Shown here: one piece after another, positions 26,806 to 35,353 of the stretch
Layout of the letters: each line of letters starts with the position of its first letter
Position numbering within the stretch: position 1 is the first letter of the stretch
Source of the DNA: Salipiger abyssi
GTDB lineage: Bacteria; Pseudomonadota; Alphaproteobacteria; Rhodobacterales; Rhodobacteraceae
Direction of reading: 5' to 3'
Assembly (NCBI RefSeq): GCF_001975705.1
Contig: NZ_CP015093.1
Span: 4,100,501 to 4,164,500, forward strand
DNA length: 64,000 nucleotides
The notes under the pieces: model-generated
Database searches by the model: none
The model's input: only the letters and a program-made list of their open reading frames with translations
What the model was told of the DNA's origin: nothing
Position numbers and translations under genes: made by a program

Positions 26806-28008
26806 TCAGCGCGGCAAGAACGTGATCGGCAGCGAGATCGGGCCGGTATTGCCGCTGTCGGCGAGCCAGGTCGCGCCCTCGGCAATGCTGGGCGCACCCA
26901 TCCCGGCCGAGAGCACGCGATAGGCCACCGCCATGTCGTTACGCGCCACCAGATTGCCGAGACAGTGGTGGATGCCGCCGCCGAAGCCGTAATTCCGCGC
27001 CCGCTTTTGCGTGATGTCGAACCCCGCCTCGCCCATCACCGCCGGATCGGTGCCGGCGCTCTCGGAATAGAGATGCAGCACGGTGCCCTTGGGGATGGTG
27101 ATGCCGCCATAGTCGAACGCCTCGATGGCCTCGCGCGACACCCAGGTGATGGTCGGGCGCATGCGCATGACCTCGGTCGCCGCCGCCATGTCGAGCGACG
27201 GATCGGCGGCCAGCGCCTCCCACTGCTCGGGATGGGCGGCGAACATCGACATGCCCAGCCCGAGCTGGTTGCGGGTCGTGTCGACCCCGGCAAAGGCCAG
27301 CATCAGCGCCAGATTGTGCAGCTCGTCATAGCTCAGCCGGTCGCCGTCCTCCGAGGCCTGCACCATGATCGACAGGATATCCTCACCGGGAGTCGCCTGC
27401 CGGTCCGCCAGAACCTGCGCGATATAGGCGCCGAGCTCTTCGGTCGCGGCCTCGATATTCTCGGCCTCGGCCTTGAAGTTCACCCCCAGCGCCAGCCCCA
27501 TCGTCGCCGAGGTGCGCAGGATGAAGGGCGCCTCGCTTTCCGGCAGGCCCAGCAGCAGGCAGAGCACCCGCGCCGCGTACGGATCGGCGAAATCCTCCAT
27601 GAAATCGCAGGCGCCCTTAGCGATGAACCCGTCGGCGAGATCGGTCGCGATGCGCTCGAATTCCGGCATCAGCGCCTTGACCACCTTCGGCGAGAAGGCC
27701 GGGTTCACCAGCTTGCGCAGGCGCCAGTGATCGTCGCCCTCGGTCACCAGGATCGACTTGTTCCACCACTCGGCAAAGCTGCCTTCGGTGATCCCGTTCA
27801 GCGCCGGCCAGGCATGGCTGCCCTGGATCAGGCTCTTGTGGGTGAGCAGCTCGCCCATCTCCTTGTGGCGCAGCACCGCCAGCCCATAGGGCGTGCGGGC
27901 GAACCAGCTGTCGCGGCGGGCCTCCCGCACCGGCTCGGACCGGAGCGAAAAGGCCGGATCGGCCACGTCGAGATAGGGCGCGTCGGCAAAGAGGGTTTCG
28001 GCGCTCAT
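26806..28008 (-). CDS. Cytochrome P450
   Basis: 400 residues, soluble bacterial type. Heme-binding motif FGGGIHHCLG with Cys349; I-helix AFAGVDTTRNQ with the acid-alcohol pair in AGVDTT (240-245); ExxR as EVMR (279-282). These enzymes insert one oxygen atom from O2 using two electrons from ferredoxin. The ATG at 28008 overlaps the stop of the glutamine-synthetase-like gene as ATGA and has GGAG upstream inside that gene, so the two products are likely made in step. The substrate is unknown; the partner gene suggests a nitrogenous compound or a glutamylated one. Confidence 0.95.
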   Translation of the reverse strand: MSAETLFADAPYLDVADPAFSLRSEPVREARRDSWFARTPYGLAVLRHKEMGELLTHKSLIQGSHAWPALNGITEGSFAEWWNKSILVTEGDDHWRLRKLVNPAFSPKVVKALMPEFERIATDLADGFIAKGACDFMEDFADPYAARVLCLLLGLPESEAPFILRTSATMGLALGVNFKAEAENIEAATEELGAYIAQVLADRQATPGEDILSIMVQASEDGDRLSYDELHNLALMLAFAGVDTTRNQLGLGMSMFAAHPEQWEALAADPSLDMAAATEVMRMRPTITWVSREAIEAFDYGGITIPKGTVLHLYSESAGTDPAVMGEAGFDITQKRARNYGFGGGIHHCLGNLVARNDMAVAYRVLSAGMGAPSIAEGATWLADSGNTGPISLPITFLPR

Positions 28009-29474
28009 GGCAGGCACTCCATATAGGTGTCCTTGTCCCAATCGGTGACGGTGGACATGAAGCGCGCCCACTCGTCGGATTTGTACTCGTGGTAGAGCCG
28101 GAACATCTCGCCCGGCAGGCCGCGCTGCACCACCTCGTCATTTTCGAGATGCGCCAGCGCCTCGCCCAGCGACATCGGCAGTTTCTTGACCTTCTTGCCC
28201 TGCGCCATGGCGTCGTAGATGTTGCGCTCTTCCGGCGCGCCGGGATCGAGCCCCTTGTCGAGCCCGTCATCCATCGCGGCCAGCAGGGTCGCGCCCATCA
28301 GATAGGGGTTCACCATCGAGTCGACGGAGCGATATTCGAACCGGCCCGGCGCCGAGACGCGCAGGCCCGTGGTGCGGTTCTGGAATCCCCAGTCGCTGAA
28401 CACCGGCGCCCAGAACCCGGTATCCCAGAGTCGACGGTAGGAGTTCACCGTCGAGGCCCCGATGGCGGTCAGCGCCTGAAGGTGATGCACCACCCCGCCG
28501 ATCGCCTTGAGCCCGGTCGCGCCCGGCATCTGCGGATCGTCGGTATCGGGCATGAAGGTGTTATCGCCACCCTGCACATACATATAGTTGCCCTGCATTC
28601 CCGGCAGGTTGTCCGGATCGTTGCCGGTGCGTTTGAACACGTCCTCGCCCTCGGTCCAGAGCGACATGTTGTGGTGACAGCCCGAGGCCGAGACCCCCAT
28701 GAAGGGCTTGGTCATGAAACAGGCGAAGATGCCGTTTTCCCGCGCCACCTGCGCGCAGAGCTGGCGGTAGGTGGTCAGACGGTCGGCATTGCGCAGCACG
28801 TCGTCGAAGGTCCAGTTGAGTTCGAGCTGGCCGGGCGCGTCCTCGTGATCGCCCTGGATCATGTCGAGCCCCATCTTGCGGGCGTAGCGGATCACCTGCA
28901 TCGACACCGGGCGCAGGCTCTCGAACTGGTCGATATGGTAGCAATAGGGTTTCGACATGCCGTCGGACGGCTTGCCGTTCTCATCGTATTTCAGCCACAT
29001 CATCTCCGGCTCGGTGCCGATGCGCAGCTGAAGCCCGTGCTTCTTTTTGAATTCCTCGTGCAGCCGGCGCAGGTTGCCGCGGCAATCGGCGGTGAGATAG
29101 GCGCCGGGATCGGTCTTTTCCTCGCGGTTGCGGAACAGCGTGCAGAAGATCCGGCCGATCTCGGGCGCCCAGGGAAGCTGCATGAAGGTCTCGGGCTCGG
29201 GAATGCCCACCAGCTCGGCGGCCTCGGGACCGTAGCCCATGTAGTCGCCGGCGCGGTTGGTAAAGAGGTTCATCGTCGCCCCATAGACGAGCTGGAACCC
29301 CTTCTTGGCGACGCTTTCCCAATGGTCGGCGGGAATGCCCTTGCCCATCACCTTGCCGGTGACGGAGACGAACTGGAGGTAGAGATACTCGATCCCGAGC
29401 GCGTCGATCTTTTCGCGCACCTGCTTGACGAGCTCGTCCCGTCCCTCCTGTTCGACGAATGCTTCGATATCCAT
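28005..29474 (-). CDS. Glutamine synthetase family protein (non-GlnA type)
   Basis: 489 residues with GS catalytic landmarks: GTEPEMMW (Glu155, Glu157), QGDHEDAPGQLELNW (Glu211, Glu218), SGCHHNMSLW, NSYRRLWDTGF and NRTTGLRVSAPGRFEYRSVD. The N-terminal EYLYLQFVSVTGKVMGKGIPADHW differs from classical GlnA. Family members join ammonia or other amines to the gamma-carboxylate of glutamate with ATP; several GS-like enzymes instead make gamma-glutamyl-alkylamides or anilides. It is coupled to the downstream P450 and is divergent from amtB across a 316-base spacer, so nitrogen control is plausible. Either ammonia assimilation or amine glutamylation fits. Confidence 0.87.
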   Translation of the reverse strand: MDIEAFVEQEGRDELVKQVREKIDALGIEYLYLQFVSVTGKVMGKGIPADHWESVAKKGFQLVYGATMNLFTNRAGDYMGYGPEAAELVGIPEPETFMQLPWAPEIGRIFCTLFRNREEKTDPGAYLTADCRGNLRRLHEEFKKKHGLQLRIGTEPEMMWLKYDENGKPSDGMSKPYCYHIDQFESLRPVSMQVIRYARKMGLDMIQGDHEDAPGQLELNWTFDDVLRNADRLTTYRQLCAQVARENGIFACFMTKPFMGVSASGCHHNMSLWTEGEDVFKRTGNDPDNLPGMQGNYMYVQGGDNTFMPDTDDPQMPGATGLKAIGGVVHHLQALTAIGASTVNSYRRLWDTGFWAPVFSDWGFQNRTTGLRVSAPGRFEYRSVDSMVNPYLMGATLLAAMDDGLDKGLDPGAPEERNIYDAMAQGKKVKKLPMSLGEALAHLENDEVVQRGLPGEMFRLYHEYKSDEWARFMSTVTDWDKDTYMECLP

Positions 29475-29790
29475 GTCTACATAGTCCCTGCATGAGCTTT
29501 TCTGCCTCCAGAAAGGCCGGACGACTCGGTGCTTGTCCAGAAAAAGATATTATTCAGGGGAAAAAAATATTCGCACGGGGAGAATTGCCCGCCTAAATGG
29601 CAGCCGCTGTTCACGCAGCGCACAGGAAATGGGCAGCCCCAAGCCAAACGCGCCGCAGATTGAACAAACATGGGGTTTCCCCCTTGTCAGCTCTTCGCCG
29701 CGTTTTGCCCTGAGGAAACTTTATTCACTCCTAGTGTCAGGAGGCACGCTCCTCCCACACATAAACATCCGCAATGGGGAATTATGAACG
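29475..29790. promoter_or_regulatory. Divergent spacer between GS-like and amtB genes, 316 bases
   Basis: No gene is supported here. The left part is AT-rich (runs such as AAAAAAATATT near 29565-29575), as expected of promoters for the two divergent genes. I looked for a sigma-54 type GG-N10-GC promoter and for NtrC-like dyads before amtB and saw no convincing match. A short GGAG-GCACG-CTCC stem lies at 29740-29752. Just before amtB, GGGGA with an ATG at 29784 could open an 11-codon frame that overlaps the amtB start. Confidence 0.4.
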
Positions 29791-31143
29791 ATGGAACAGG
29801 AACTCGCCGCCCTGACTGAGCGGTTGGCTGCTCTGGAGAGCAGCACCGCCATGTCGGGCACGATCAACTCAGAGATCTTCTACTGGTGGTGTACGGCGCT
29901 GATGATCGCCATTCACGCGGGCTTTCTCGCCTATGAGATGGGTGCGAGCCGGGTGAAGAACGTGCTGGCCTCGGGGATCAAGAACATCCTCGCCTTCGCC
30001 TTCATGGTGCCGACCTTCTATTTCTTCGGCTGGTATATCTACCTGTCGTTCTACAACGGCCTGCTGCCCTCTGCCGATGCCTCGGGCCTGCCGTGGGAAC
30101 TGTCGATGGGGCCGAACCTGGCCGACAACGCCACCGGCATCTTCTGGGCGGCCTTCACGCTCTTTGCCGCCACCACCGCCTCGATCTTTTCCGGCGCGGT
30201 GATCGAGCGCATCCAGACCGCCGGCTTCCTGATCCTGGCGATCCTGCTGGGCTCGGTCGTGTGGATTCTGGGTGGCGCCTGGGGCTGGCACCCGACCGGC
30301 TGGCTGACCGTCAAGTTCGGCTATCACGATGTGGGCGCCGCCGGCGTCGTGCACATGGTGGCGGGCTTCTTCGCGCTGGGTGTGCTGCTGAACCTCGGCC
30401 CGCGCGTCGGCAAGTTCAACGAAGACGGCAGTGCCAATGCCATCTTCGCCCACAACGTGCCGTTCACGATCACCGGTCTGATGCTGATCATCGTCGGCTT
30501 CTTCGGCTTCCTCGGCGGCTGCATCATCTATATGCCGGGCGAACAGTGGATCAACATCTACGGCCAGCCGACCACGCTCTCGGCCTTTGCCTTCAACACG
30601 CTGATGGGCATGGCGGGCGGCATCATCGGCGCCTGGGTCAAGACCCGCGATCCGTTCTGGATGATGTCCGGCGCGCTGATCGGTATCTTCGCCGCGGCCT
30701 CGGGCCTCGATGTCTACTATCCGCCGGTGGCCTTCGCGCTCGGCACCTTCGGCGGCTTCGTCGTGCCGATGGTTGCCGTCTGGCTCGAGAAGATGGGTAT
30801 CGACGACGCCGTCGGCGCCTTTCCGGTGCACGGCATCGGCGGCCTGATCGGCGTGGTCTCCTGCGGGATCTTCGCTGCCGGCTACCCGAATGTCGACGGC
30901 ATGCCCCCGGTCAGCCTCTGGGGCCAGATCGTCGGCGCCGTGACCATGGCGGTTCTGGGCTTCGTGCCGGGCTATGTCGCCTCCTATATCCTGAAGGTCT
31001 TCGGCCTGCTGCGCGTGCCGGATCACATCCAGGAAAAGGGTCTCGACATCGTCAAGGTTCCGGTCTCGGCCTATCCCGAAACCTACACCCCGGCCCCGGT
31101 CAATGTCGCGACCCCCGCGGCCGCCGGCACCCCGGCAGAGTAA
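29791..31143 (+). CDS. amtB: Ammonium transporter AmtB
   Basis: 450 residues. A short charged N-terminal helix (MEQELAALTERLAALES) precedes eleven likely membrane helices. Landmarks: FYWWCTALMIAIHAGFLAYEMG, IQTAGFLILAILLGSVVWILGGAWGWHP, GAAGVVHMVAGFFALGVLL (pore His region) and VGAFPVHGIGGLIGVV with the second pore His. The protein carries ammonium, normally regulated by a GlnK/PII protein; no glnK gene is next to it. Position next to a GS-like gene fits nitrogen scavenging. The start at 29791 has GGGGA about 10 bases upstream. A small membrane gene follows 15 bases after. Confidence 0.95.
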   Translation: MEQELAALTERLAALESSTAMSGTINSEIFYWWCTALMIAIHAGFLAYEMGASRVKNVLASGIKNILAFAFMVPTFYFFGWYIYLSFYNGLLPSADASGLPWELSMGPNLADNATGIFWAAFTLFAATTASIFSGAVIERIQTAGFLILAILLGSVVWILGGAWGWHPTGWLTVKFGYHDVGAAGVVHMVAGFFALGVLLNLGPRVGKFNEDGSANAIFAHNVPFTITGLMLIIVGFFGFLGGCIIYMPGEQWINIYGQPTTLSAFAFNTLMGMAGGIIGAWVKTRDPFWMMSGALIGIFAAASGLDVYYPPVAFALGTFGGFVVPMVAVWLEKMGIDDAVGAFPVHGIGGLIGVVSCGIFAAGYPNVDGMPPVSLWGQIVGAVTMAVLGFVPGYVASYILKVFGLLRVPDHIQEKGLDIVKVPVSAYPETYTPAPVNVATPAAAGTPAE

Positions 31144-31158
31144 GAAAGGAAAGATCCC

Positions 31159-31323
31159 ATGAACACCTCTCCGATCGAAAGCTGGGAAGGCGCCGAAGCC
31201 TACTTCACCTTCGCCGACAAGCCCGCCGTGATGATGCTGTTCCTGCTGATCGCCGTCGCGATCACCTTCGGGACCATCATCGTCGCCGCGGTGCACGAGA
31301 AGCACGCCTACAACAATCACTGA
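31159..31323 (+). CDS. Small single-span membrane protein downstream of amtB
   Basis: 54 residues, preceded by AAAGGAAAG. One hydrophobic helix (about 24-44, AVMMLFLLIAVAITFGTIIV) follows a soluble 20-residue segment with SWEGAEAYFTFADKP, and the tail HEKHAYNNH is hydrophilic. The tight 15-base gap puts it in the amtB transcript. I infer that it associates with or modulates the ammonium channel; no function is known to me. Confidence 0.85.
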   Translation: MNTSPIESWEGAEAYFTFADKPAVMMLFLLIAVAITFGTIIVAAVHEKHAYNNH

Positions 31324-31347
31324 CGTCCCTTGTGTCTGTGAGAACGG

Positions 31348-31378
31348 AAAGGGGCGGGCCGCGAGGCTCGCCCCTTTT
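31348..31378. terminator. Terminator after the amtB operon
   Basis: A 9-bp stem AAAGGGGCG (31348-31356) with CGCCCCTTT (31369-31377), extended by a G-T pair and a 3-bp inner stem around a GCGA loop, and ending in TTTT. It lies 25 bases after the small membrane protein and about 58 bases beyond the end of the convergent DUF2065 gene. Confidence 0.85.
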
Positions 31379-31435
31379 CATGTTCCGGTCACCGGGGGCA
31401 TATGCCCCGCCGGAGATCCCGGCCCGATCCCGCGC

Positions 31436-31627
31436 CTAGCCGCGAAAGATCCAGAGCAGCAACAGCCCCGTCAAGATGCTCAGCAGCCCGAGATTGCGCC
31501 GCGCCTCCAGCGGCATCGCGCGCAGCGCCTCCAGCAGGCGCTCCACAAGCGAAGGGGCCAGTGCATAGACCAGCCCCTCGATAATGAGGACCAGCGCGAT
31601 CCCCGTTCCGATATCGGTCAGCGTCAA
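31436..31627 (-). CDS. DUF2065 small membrane protein
   Basis: 63 residues with two hydrophobic helices (about 5-25 and 44-62) joined by LVERLLEALRAMPLEARRNLG. DUF2065 proteins usually sit beside hflC, as here: the ATG overlaps the hflC stop as ATGA, so it is translated right after HflC. I infer an inner-membrane accessory role in the FtsH-HflKC protease complex or in a membrane process linked to it; direct evidence is lacking. The gene closes the hflK-hflC-DUF2065 operon. Confidence 0.85.
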   Translation of the reverse strand: MTLTDIGTGIALVLIIEGLVYALAPSLVERLLEALRAMPLEARRNLGLLSILTGLLLLWIFRG

Positions 31628-32508
31628 TTCGCCCCCGCGGTGCCCTGGTTCTTGAAGTACTCGAAGAACTCGCTGTCGGGCGTCATCACCAGCGAGGAGT
31701 TGCTGCCCTCGAGCGCCGTCTCATAGGCCTGAAGCGAACGGTAGAAGGCAAAGAACTCCGGATCGGCGCCGTAGGCCTCGGCAAAGATGCCGTTGCGCTC
31801 CGCATCGGCCTCGCCTCGGATCACGTTGGCGTCGCGGTCGGCTTCGGACTGGGTTTCCACCACCGTCCGGTCGGCCAGCGCGCGCACCCGCTGCGCCGCC
31901 TCGTTGCCGCGCGCGATCTCGTCGGCGGCTTCGCGTTCGCGCTCGGCGCGCATCCGGGCAAAGGTGGCTTCGAGGTTCTGCGACGGCAGGTTGGTCTGCT
32001 TGAGCCGCACATCCACCACGTCGAGCCCCAGCGACAGCGCCGAAGAGCGGGCATTGTCGCGGATGCGGTTGGAGAACTGGCGCCGGTCGGCCGAGAGGAT
32101 CACGTCGGAGGTCACCTGATCGGCGCCCAGAACCTCACGGATCTGCGCGTTCAGGATGCCCGAAAGCCGGTCCTCGGCGGTGCGCACACCGCCCACGCCG
32201 ACAGCCTGACGGAACTGCACCACATCGGCGATGCGGTAGCGCGCGAAGGCGTCGACCACGAGGCGGCGGTCGTCCGAGGGCGTCACCTCGATGGTGTCCG
32301 TGTCGAGCGACAGGATGCGGTCGTCGTATTTCACCACTTCCTGGATGAAGGGGATCTTGAACGCGAGCCCCGGCTCTTCCTTGACCGATTTGATCTGGCC
32401 GAATTGCAGCACCAGCGCCTTTTCACGCTCGTCCACCACGAAGATGGAGGAGAGCACGAGCACCAGCGCGATCACCAGTGCCGGGACGATAAAGGTTGTC
32501 TTGCGCAT
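31624..32508 (-). CDS. hflC: HflC, FtsH protease modulator
   Basis: 294 residues. One N-terminal membrane helix (VPALVIALVLVLSSIFVVDE) is followed by a band-7/SPFH domain and a long helical stretch (about 165-245) rich in Glu, Arg and Ala (EREREAADEIARGNEAAQRV). With HflK it forms a periplasmic-facing cage around FtsH that restrains degradation of membrane proteins. It starts one base after the hflK stop, so the genes are tightly coupled. The RNLPSQNLE-type motif SLGLDVVDVRLKQTNLPSQN is conserved. Confidence 0.95.
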   Translation of the reverse strand: MRKTTFIVPALVIALVLVLSSIFVVDEREKALVLQFGQIKSVKEEPGLAFKIPFIQEVVKYDDRILSLDTDTIEVTPSDDRRLVVDAFARYRIADVVQFRQAVGVGGVRTAEDRLSGILNAQIREVLGADQVTSDVILSADRRQFSNRIRDNARSSALSLGLDVVDVRLKQTNLPSQNLEATFARMRAEREREAADEIARGNEAAQRVRALADRTVVETQSEADRDANVIRGEADAERNGIFAEAYGADPEFFAFYRSLQAYETALEGSNSSLVMTPDSEFFEYFKNQGTAGAN

Positions 32509-32509
32509 A

Positions 32510-33655
32510 TCAGTTGCCCCCCGTCGTCGTGCGGCTGCGGTTCAACTCGTTGAGCGGCAGATAGGGCACCACACCGCCCTCTCCGCCGGTCAGGCTCTCG
32601 TCGAGGATGGTCTTGTCGACACTGCCCAGCACACGCTCCATGGTCTCCAGATAGAGACGGCGGCGGGTGACCTCGGGTGCCTTGGAATATTCCTCGCGCA
32701 CGGCGGAAAAGCGGCTGGCCTCACCGACCGCCTCGTTGACCACGCGGGCACGGTAGCCCTCGGCCTCTTCGCGGATCTGTGCCGCCTGACCGCGCGCCTC
32801 GGCCACCACGCGGTTGGCATAGGCATCGGCCTGGCGTTCCAGCCGGTCGCGTTCCTGCTCGGCGGCCTGCACCTCGCGGAAGGCGTCGATCACCTCGCGC
32901 GGCGGATCGGCGGTGTCGAGGTTGATCCGCACCACACTGATGCCCGACTCGTATTCATCGAGCGTCGCCTGGATCTGCTCCATCGCGGTATCGGCGATGA
33001 TGCCCCGGTCGCGGTTGAGGATCGGCGCGAGGTTGCTGGCCGCGATGATCTCGCGCATGACCGCCTCGGACACCGCCTGAACCGTCAGCTGCGGATCGCG
33101 GATGTTAAACAGCAGTTTCGCCGGATCGTTGATGTTCCAGACCACCTGAAACTCGATATCGACGATATTGGCGTCGGTGGTCAGCATCAGCCCGTCGGCG
33201 GAATTGCCGCGCCCGGCGCCGATGGTCTCGGTGCGCTCGGAGGTCACGTTCACCACTTCGGCGCTGACCAGCGGCCAGGGCGCGAAGTTCAGACCCGGAT
33301 TGCCGGTCGCGCTGTACTTGCCGAGGAACAGCTCGACCGACTGCTCTTCGGGCTTCACGGTGTAAAAGCTCATGTAGCCCCAAAGACCCAGCGCCACCAG
33401 CGCGGCGATCCCCAAGGTGCCCTTGCTGAAGCCGGGCCCGCCCGAGCCGCCGCCCGAATTCGAGCCGCCGCCATTGCCGCCGCCGCGCCCGCCCATGAGC
33501 ACGCGCAGACGCTCCTGGCCTTTTTTCACCAGCTCGTCGATCTCGGGGATCTGCGGGTCGTCGGGCCGGCGCCCACCGCCGCCGCCGCCATTGGGCGGCC
33601 GCTCGCCGCCCCTGTTACCACCGCCGCCCCAGGGGCCGCCGCTGTTTCCTGCCAT
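32510..33655 (-). CDS. hflK: HflK, FtsH protease modulator
   Basis: 381 residues. The N-terminus is Gly/Asn/Pro-rich and disordered (about 1-75), then a membrane helix (about 80-97, GIAALVALGLWGYMSFYTV) and a band-7 domain with LTTDANIVDIEFQVVWNINDPAKLLFNIRDP. A coiled region (REVQAAEQERDRLERQADAYANRVVAEARG) and TRRRLYLETMERVL at the C-terminal side match HflK. It partners HflC around FtsH in the inner membrane. It is the first gene of its operon, 70 bases after the glutathione reductase gene. Confidence 0.95.
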   Translation of the reverse strand: MAGNSGGPWGGGGNRGGERPPNGGGGGGRRPDDPQIPEIDELVKKGQERLRVLMGGRGGGNGGGSNSGGGSGGPGFSKGTLGIAALVALGLWGYMSFYTVKPEEQSVELFLGKYSATGNPGLNFAPWPLVSAEVVNVTSERTETIGAGRGNSADGLMLTTDANIVDIEFQVVWNINDPAKLLFNIRDPQLTVQAVSEAVMREIIAASNLAPILNRDRGIIADTAMEQIQATLDEYESGISVVRINLDTADPPREVIDAFREVQAAEQERDRLERQADAYANRVVAEARGQAAQIREEAEGYRARVVNEAVGEASRFSAVREEYSKAPEVTRRRLYLETMERVLGSVDKTILDESLTGGEGGVVPYLPLNELNRSRTTTGGN

Positions 33656-33725
33656 GAAGCCTTTTCCCTTCCCGTAAAACGCTGTCGTCCTGTCCCGCTT
33701 CTACCTGTGCATTTTGCGCAGGGAT

Positions 33726-35183
33726 TCAAGCGCTCCGAACCGGTTTGCGCATGGTCACGATCTCTTCCGACATGGTCGGATGCACCGCGACCGTGCGGTC
33801 GAAATCTTCCTTCGTGGCGCCCATCTTCACCGCGATGCCGGCAAGCTGGATCATCTCGCCCGCCCCCGGCGCGACGATATGACAGCCCAGCACCCTGCGC
33901 GTCTCCTTCGACACCACGAGCTTCATCATCACACGGTCCGGGCGTCCGGCAAAGGCCGTCTGCATCGGGCGGAAGGAGGTGGAGTAGATCTCCACCGGTT
34001 CCTGCTCCCGCGCCTCTTCCTCGCTGAGGCCCACCGTGCCGAATTCCGGCTGGGTGAAGACGGCGGAGGGGATCAGCTCGTGATCCACCGGCGTCGGGTT
34101 GCCCTTGAAGACCGTCTCGACAAAGGCCATGCCCTCGCGGATCGCCACGGGGGTGAGGTTCACCCGGTCGGTCACGTCGCCGATGGCATAGATCGAGGGC
34201 ACCGCGGTCTGGCTGTACTTGTCGACCTCGACCTCGCCCTTGCGGCCGAGCTTCACCCCGATCTCTTCCAGCCCCATATCCACGGTGTTGGGCGCCCGCC
34301 CGGTGGCAAAGAACACCGCGTCGAAGACCCGCGCACGGCCATTGGTGGCCTTGACCCAGATCGGCCCGCCGCGCTTACCGCCCTCGGGATGCAGCGCCGG
34401 GTCCTCGTGCATCGGGGTGCCCATTGGAATGCGCCCGTCCGGGTTGCCTTCGAGATCCTCGTCGGTGGCGCAGCGCATCTCGACGATATCGGTGCCCAGA
34501 TGCAGATCGACGCCGCGATCCTTCATGCTGTCGGCGATCAGGCCGCGCGCCTCCTCGTCAAAGCCGCGCAGGATCTGCGCGCCGCGATAGATCTGCGTCA
34601 CCTCGACGCCCAGCCCGTTGAGAATGCAGGCGAATTCGCAGGCGATATAGCCGCCGCCGACGATCAGGATGCTTTTCGGCAGTTCCGGCAGGTGGAAGAT
34701 ATCGTCGCTGACGATCCCCAGATCGGCATTCGGCAGATCGGGCCGCACCGGGCGCCCGCCGGTGGCCAGCAGGATATGCTTGGCGGTAAAGGTCTCGCCG
34801 GTCGAAAGTTCCACCGTATGCGGATCCTTCACCTTGGCGCGGGCGTCGAAACTGTCGACGCCGGAATTCTTCAGCAGCGAGCGGTAGACGCCTTCCAGCC
34901 GGTCGAGCTCGGTATTGAGGCTGTCCTTGAAGCCCTTCCAGTCGAAGGCGCCTTCCTTCAGATCCCAGCCGTAATTGCGCGCGTCCTCGACCACCTCGCC
35001 ATATTCGCTGGCAAAGACCATCAGCTTCTTGGGCACACAGCCGCGGATCACGCAGGTGCCGCCATAGCGGTCTTCCTCGGCCAGCCCGACCTTGGCATCG
35101 GCCTCGCCCGCCGCGACACGCGCCGCGCGCACGCCGCCGGAGCCGCCGCCGATGACGAAGAGATCATAGTCGAAATCGCTCAT
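33726..35183 (-). CDS. gor: Glutathione-disulfide reductase
   Basis: 485 residues. The FAD domain starts with DLFVIGGGSGGVRAARVAA; the redox disulfide is Cys44-Cys49 in GGTCVIRGCVPKK; the NADPH domain has ILIVGGGYIACEFACILNGLG; the catalytic base region is TVAVHPTMSEE. The protein keeps glutathione reduced. It is longer than the usual 450 residues because of a polar insert of about 30-35 residues near 255-295 (EGNPDGRIPMGTPMHEDPALHPEG). AAAGGGG lies 7 bases before the ATG at 35183; the upstream part of the frame is not family-like. Confidence 0.94.
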   Translation of the reverse strand: MSDFDYDLFVIGGGSGGVRAARVAAGEADAKVGLAEEDRYGGTCVIRGCVPKKLMVFASEYGEVVEDARNYGWDLKEGAFDWKGFKDSLNTELDRLEGVYRSLLKNSGVDSFDARAKVKDPHTVELSTGETFTAKHILLATGGRPVRPDLPNADLGIVSDDIFHLPELPKSILIVGGGYIACEFACILNGLGVEVTQIYRGAQILRGFDEEARGLIADSMKDRGVDLHLGTDIVEMRCATDEDLEGNPDGRIPMGTPMHEDPALHPEGGKRGGPIWVKATNGRARVFDAVFFATGRAPNTVDMGLEEIGVKLGRKGEVEVDKYSQTAVPSIYAIGDVTDRVNLTPVAIREGMAFVETVFKGNPTPVDHELIPSAVFTQPEFGTVGLSEEEAREQEPVEIYSTSFRPMQTAFAGRPDRVMMKLVVSKETRRVLGCHIVAPGAGEMIQLAGIAVKMGATKEDFDRTVAVHPTMSEEIVTMRKPVRSA

Positions 35184-35353
35184 GCATCGCCCCTTTGTTC
35201 GCTTGCGCGCATGGTAGACCATAGGGGGCGGGGGATTGCCAGAGCGAGACGGTCGGGAATGGGACGCCAAAGCGCGCATTTTGGCGCAGGGCGAGAGGCC
35301 CCGCGACACCCGCCCCGGACCCGGTCCGGCGCCTCACCGGCAGCGATCCCGGC

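Noticed and set aside
29475..29790. A sigma-54 promoter and NtrC sites before amtB
   Set aside because: No GG-N10-GC element with the TGGCAC/TTGC context and no NtrC dyad were seen.
33704..33722. Terminator between gor and hflK
   Set aside because: The 7-bp stem CCTGTGC/GCGCAGG includes a wobble pair and has no T tract on the minus strand, so it is too weak to call.
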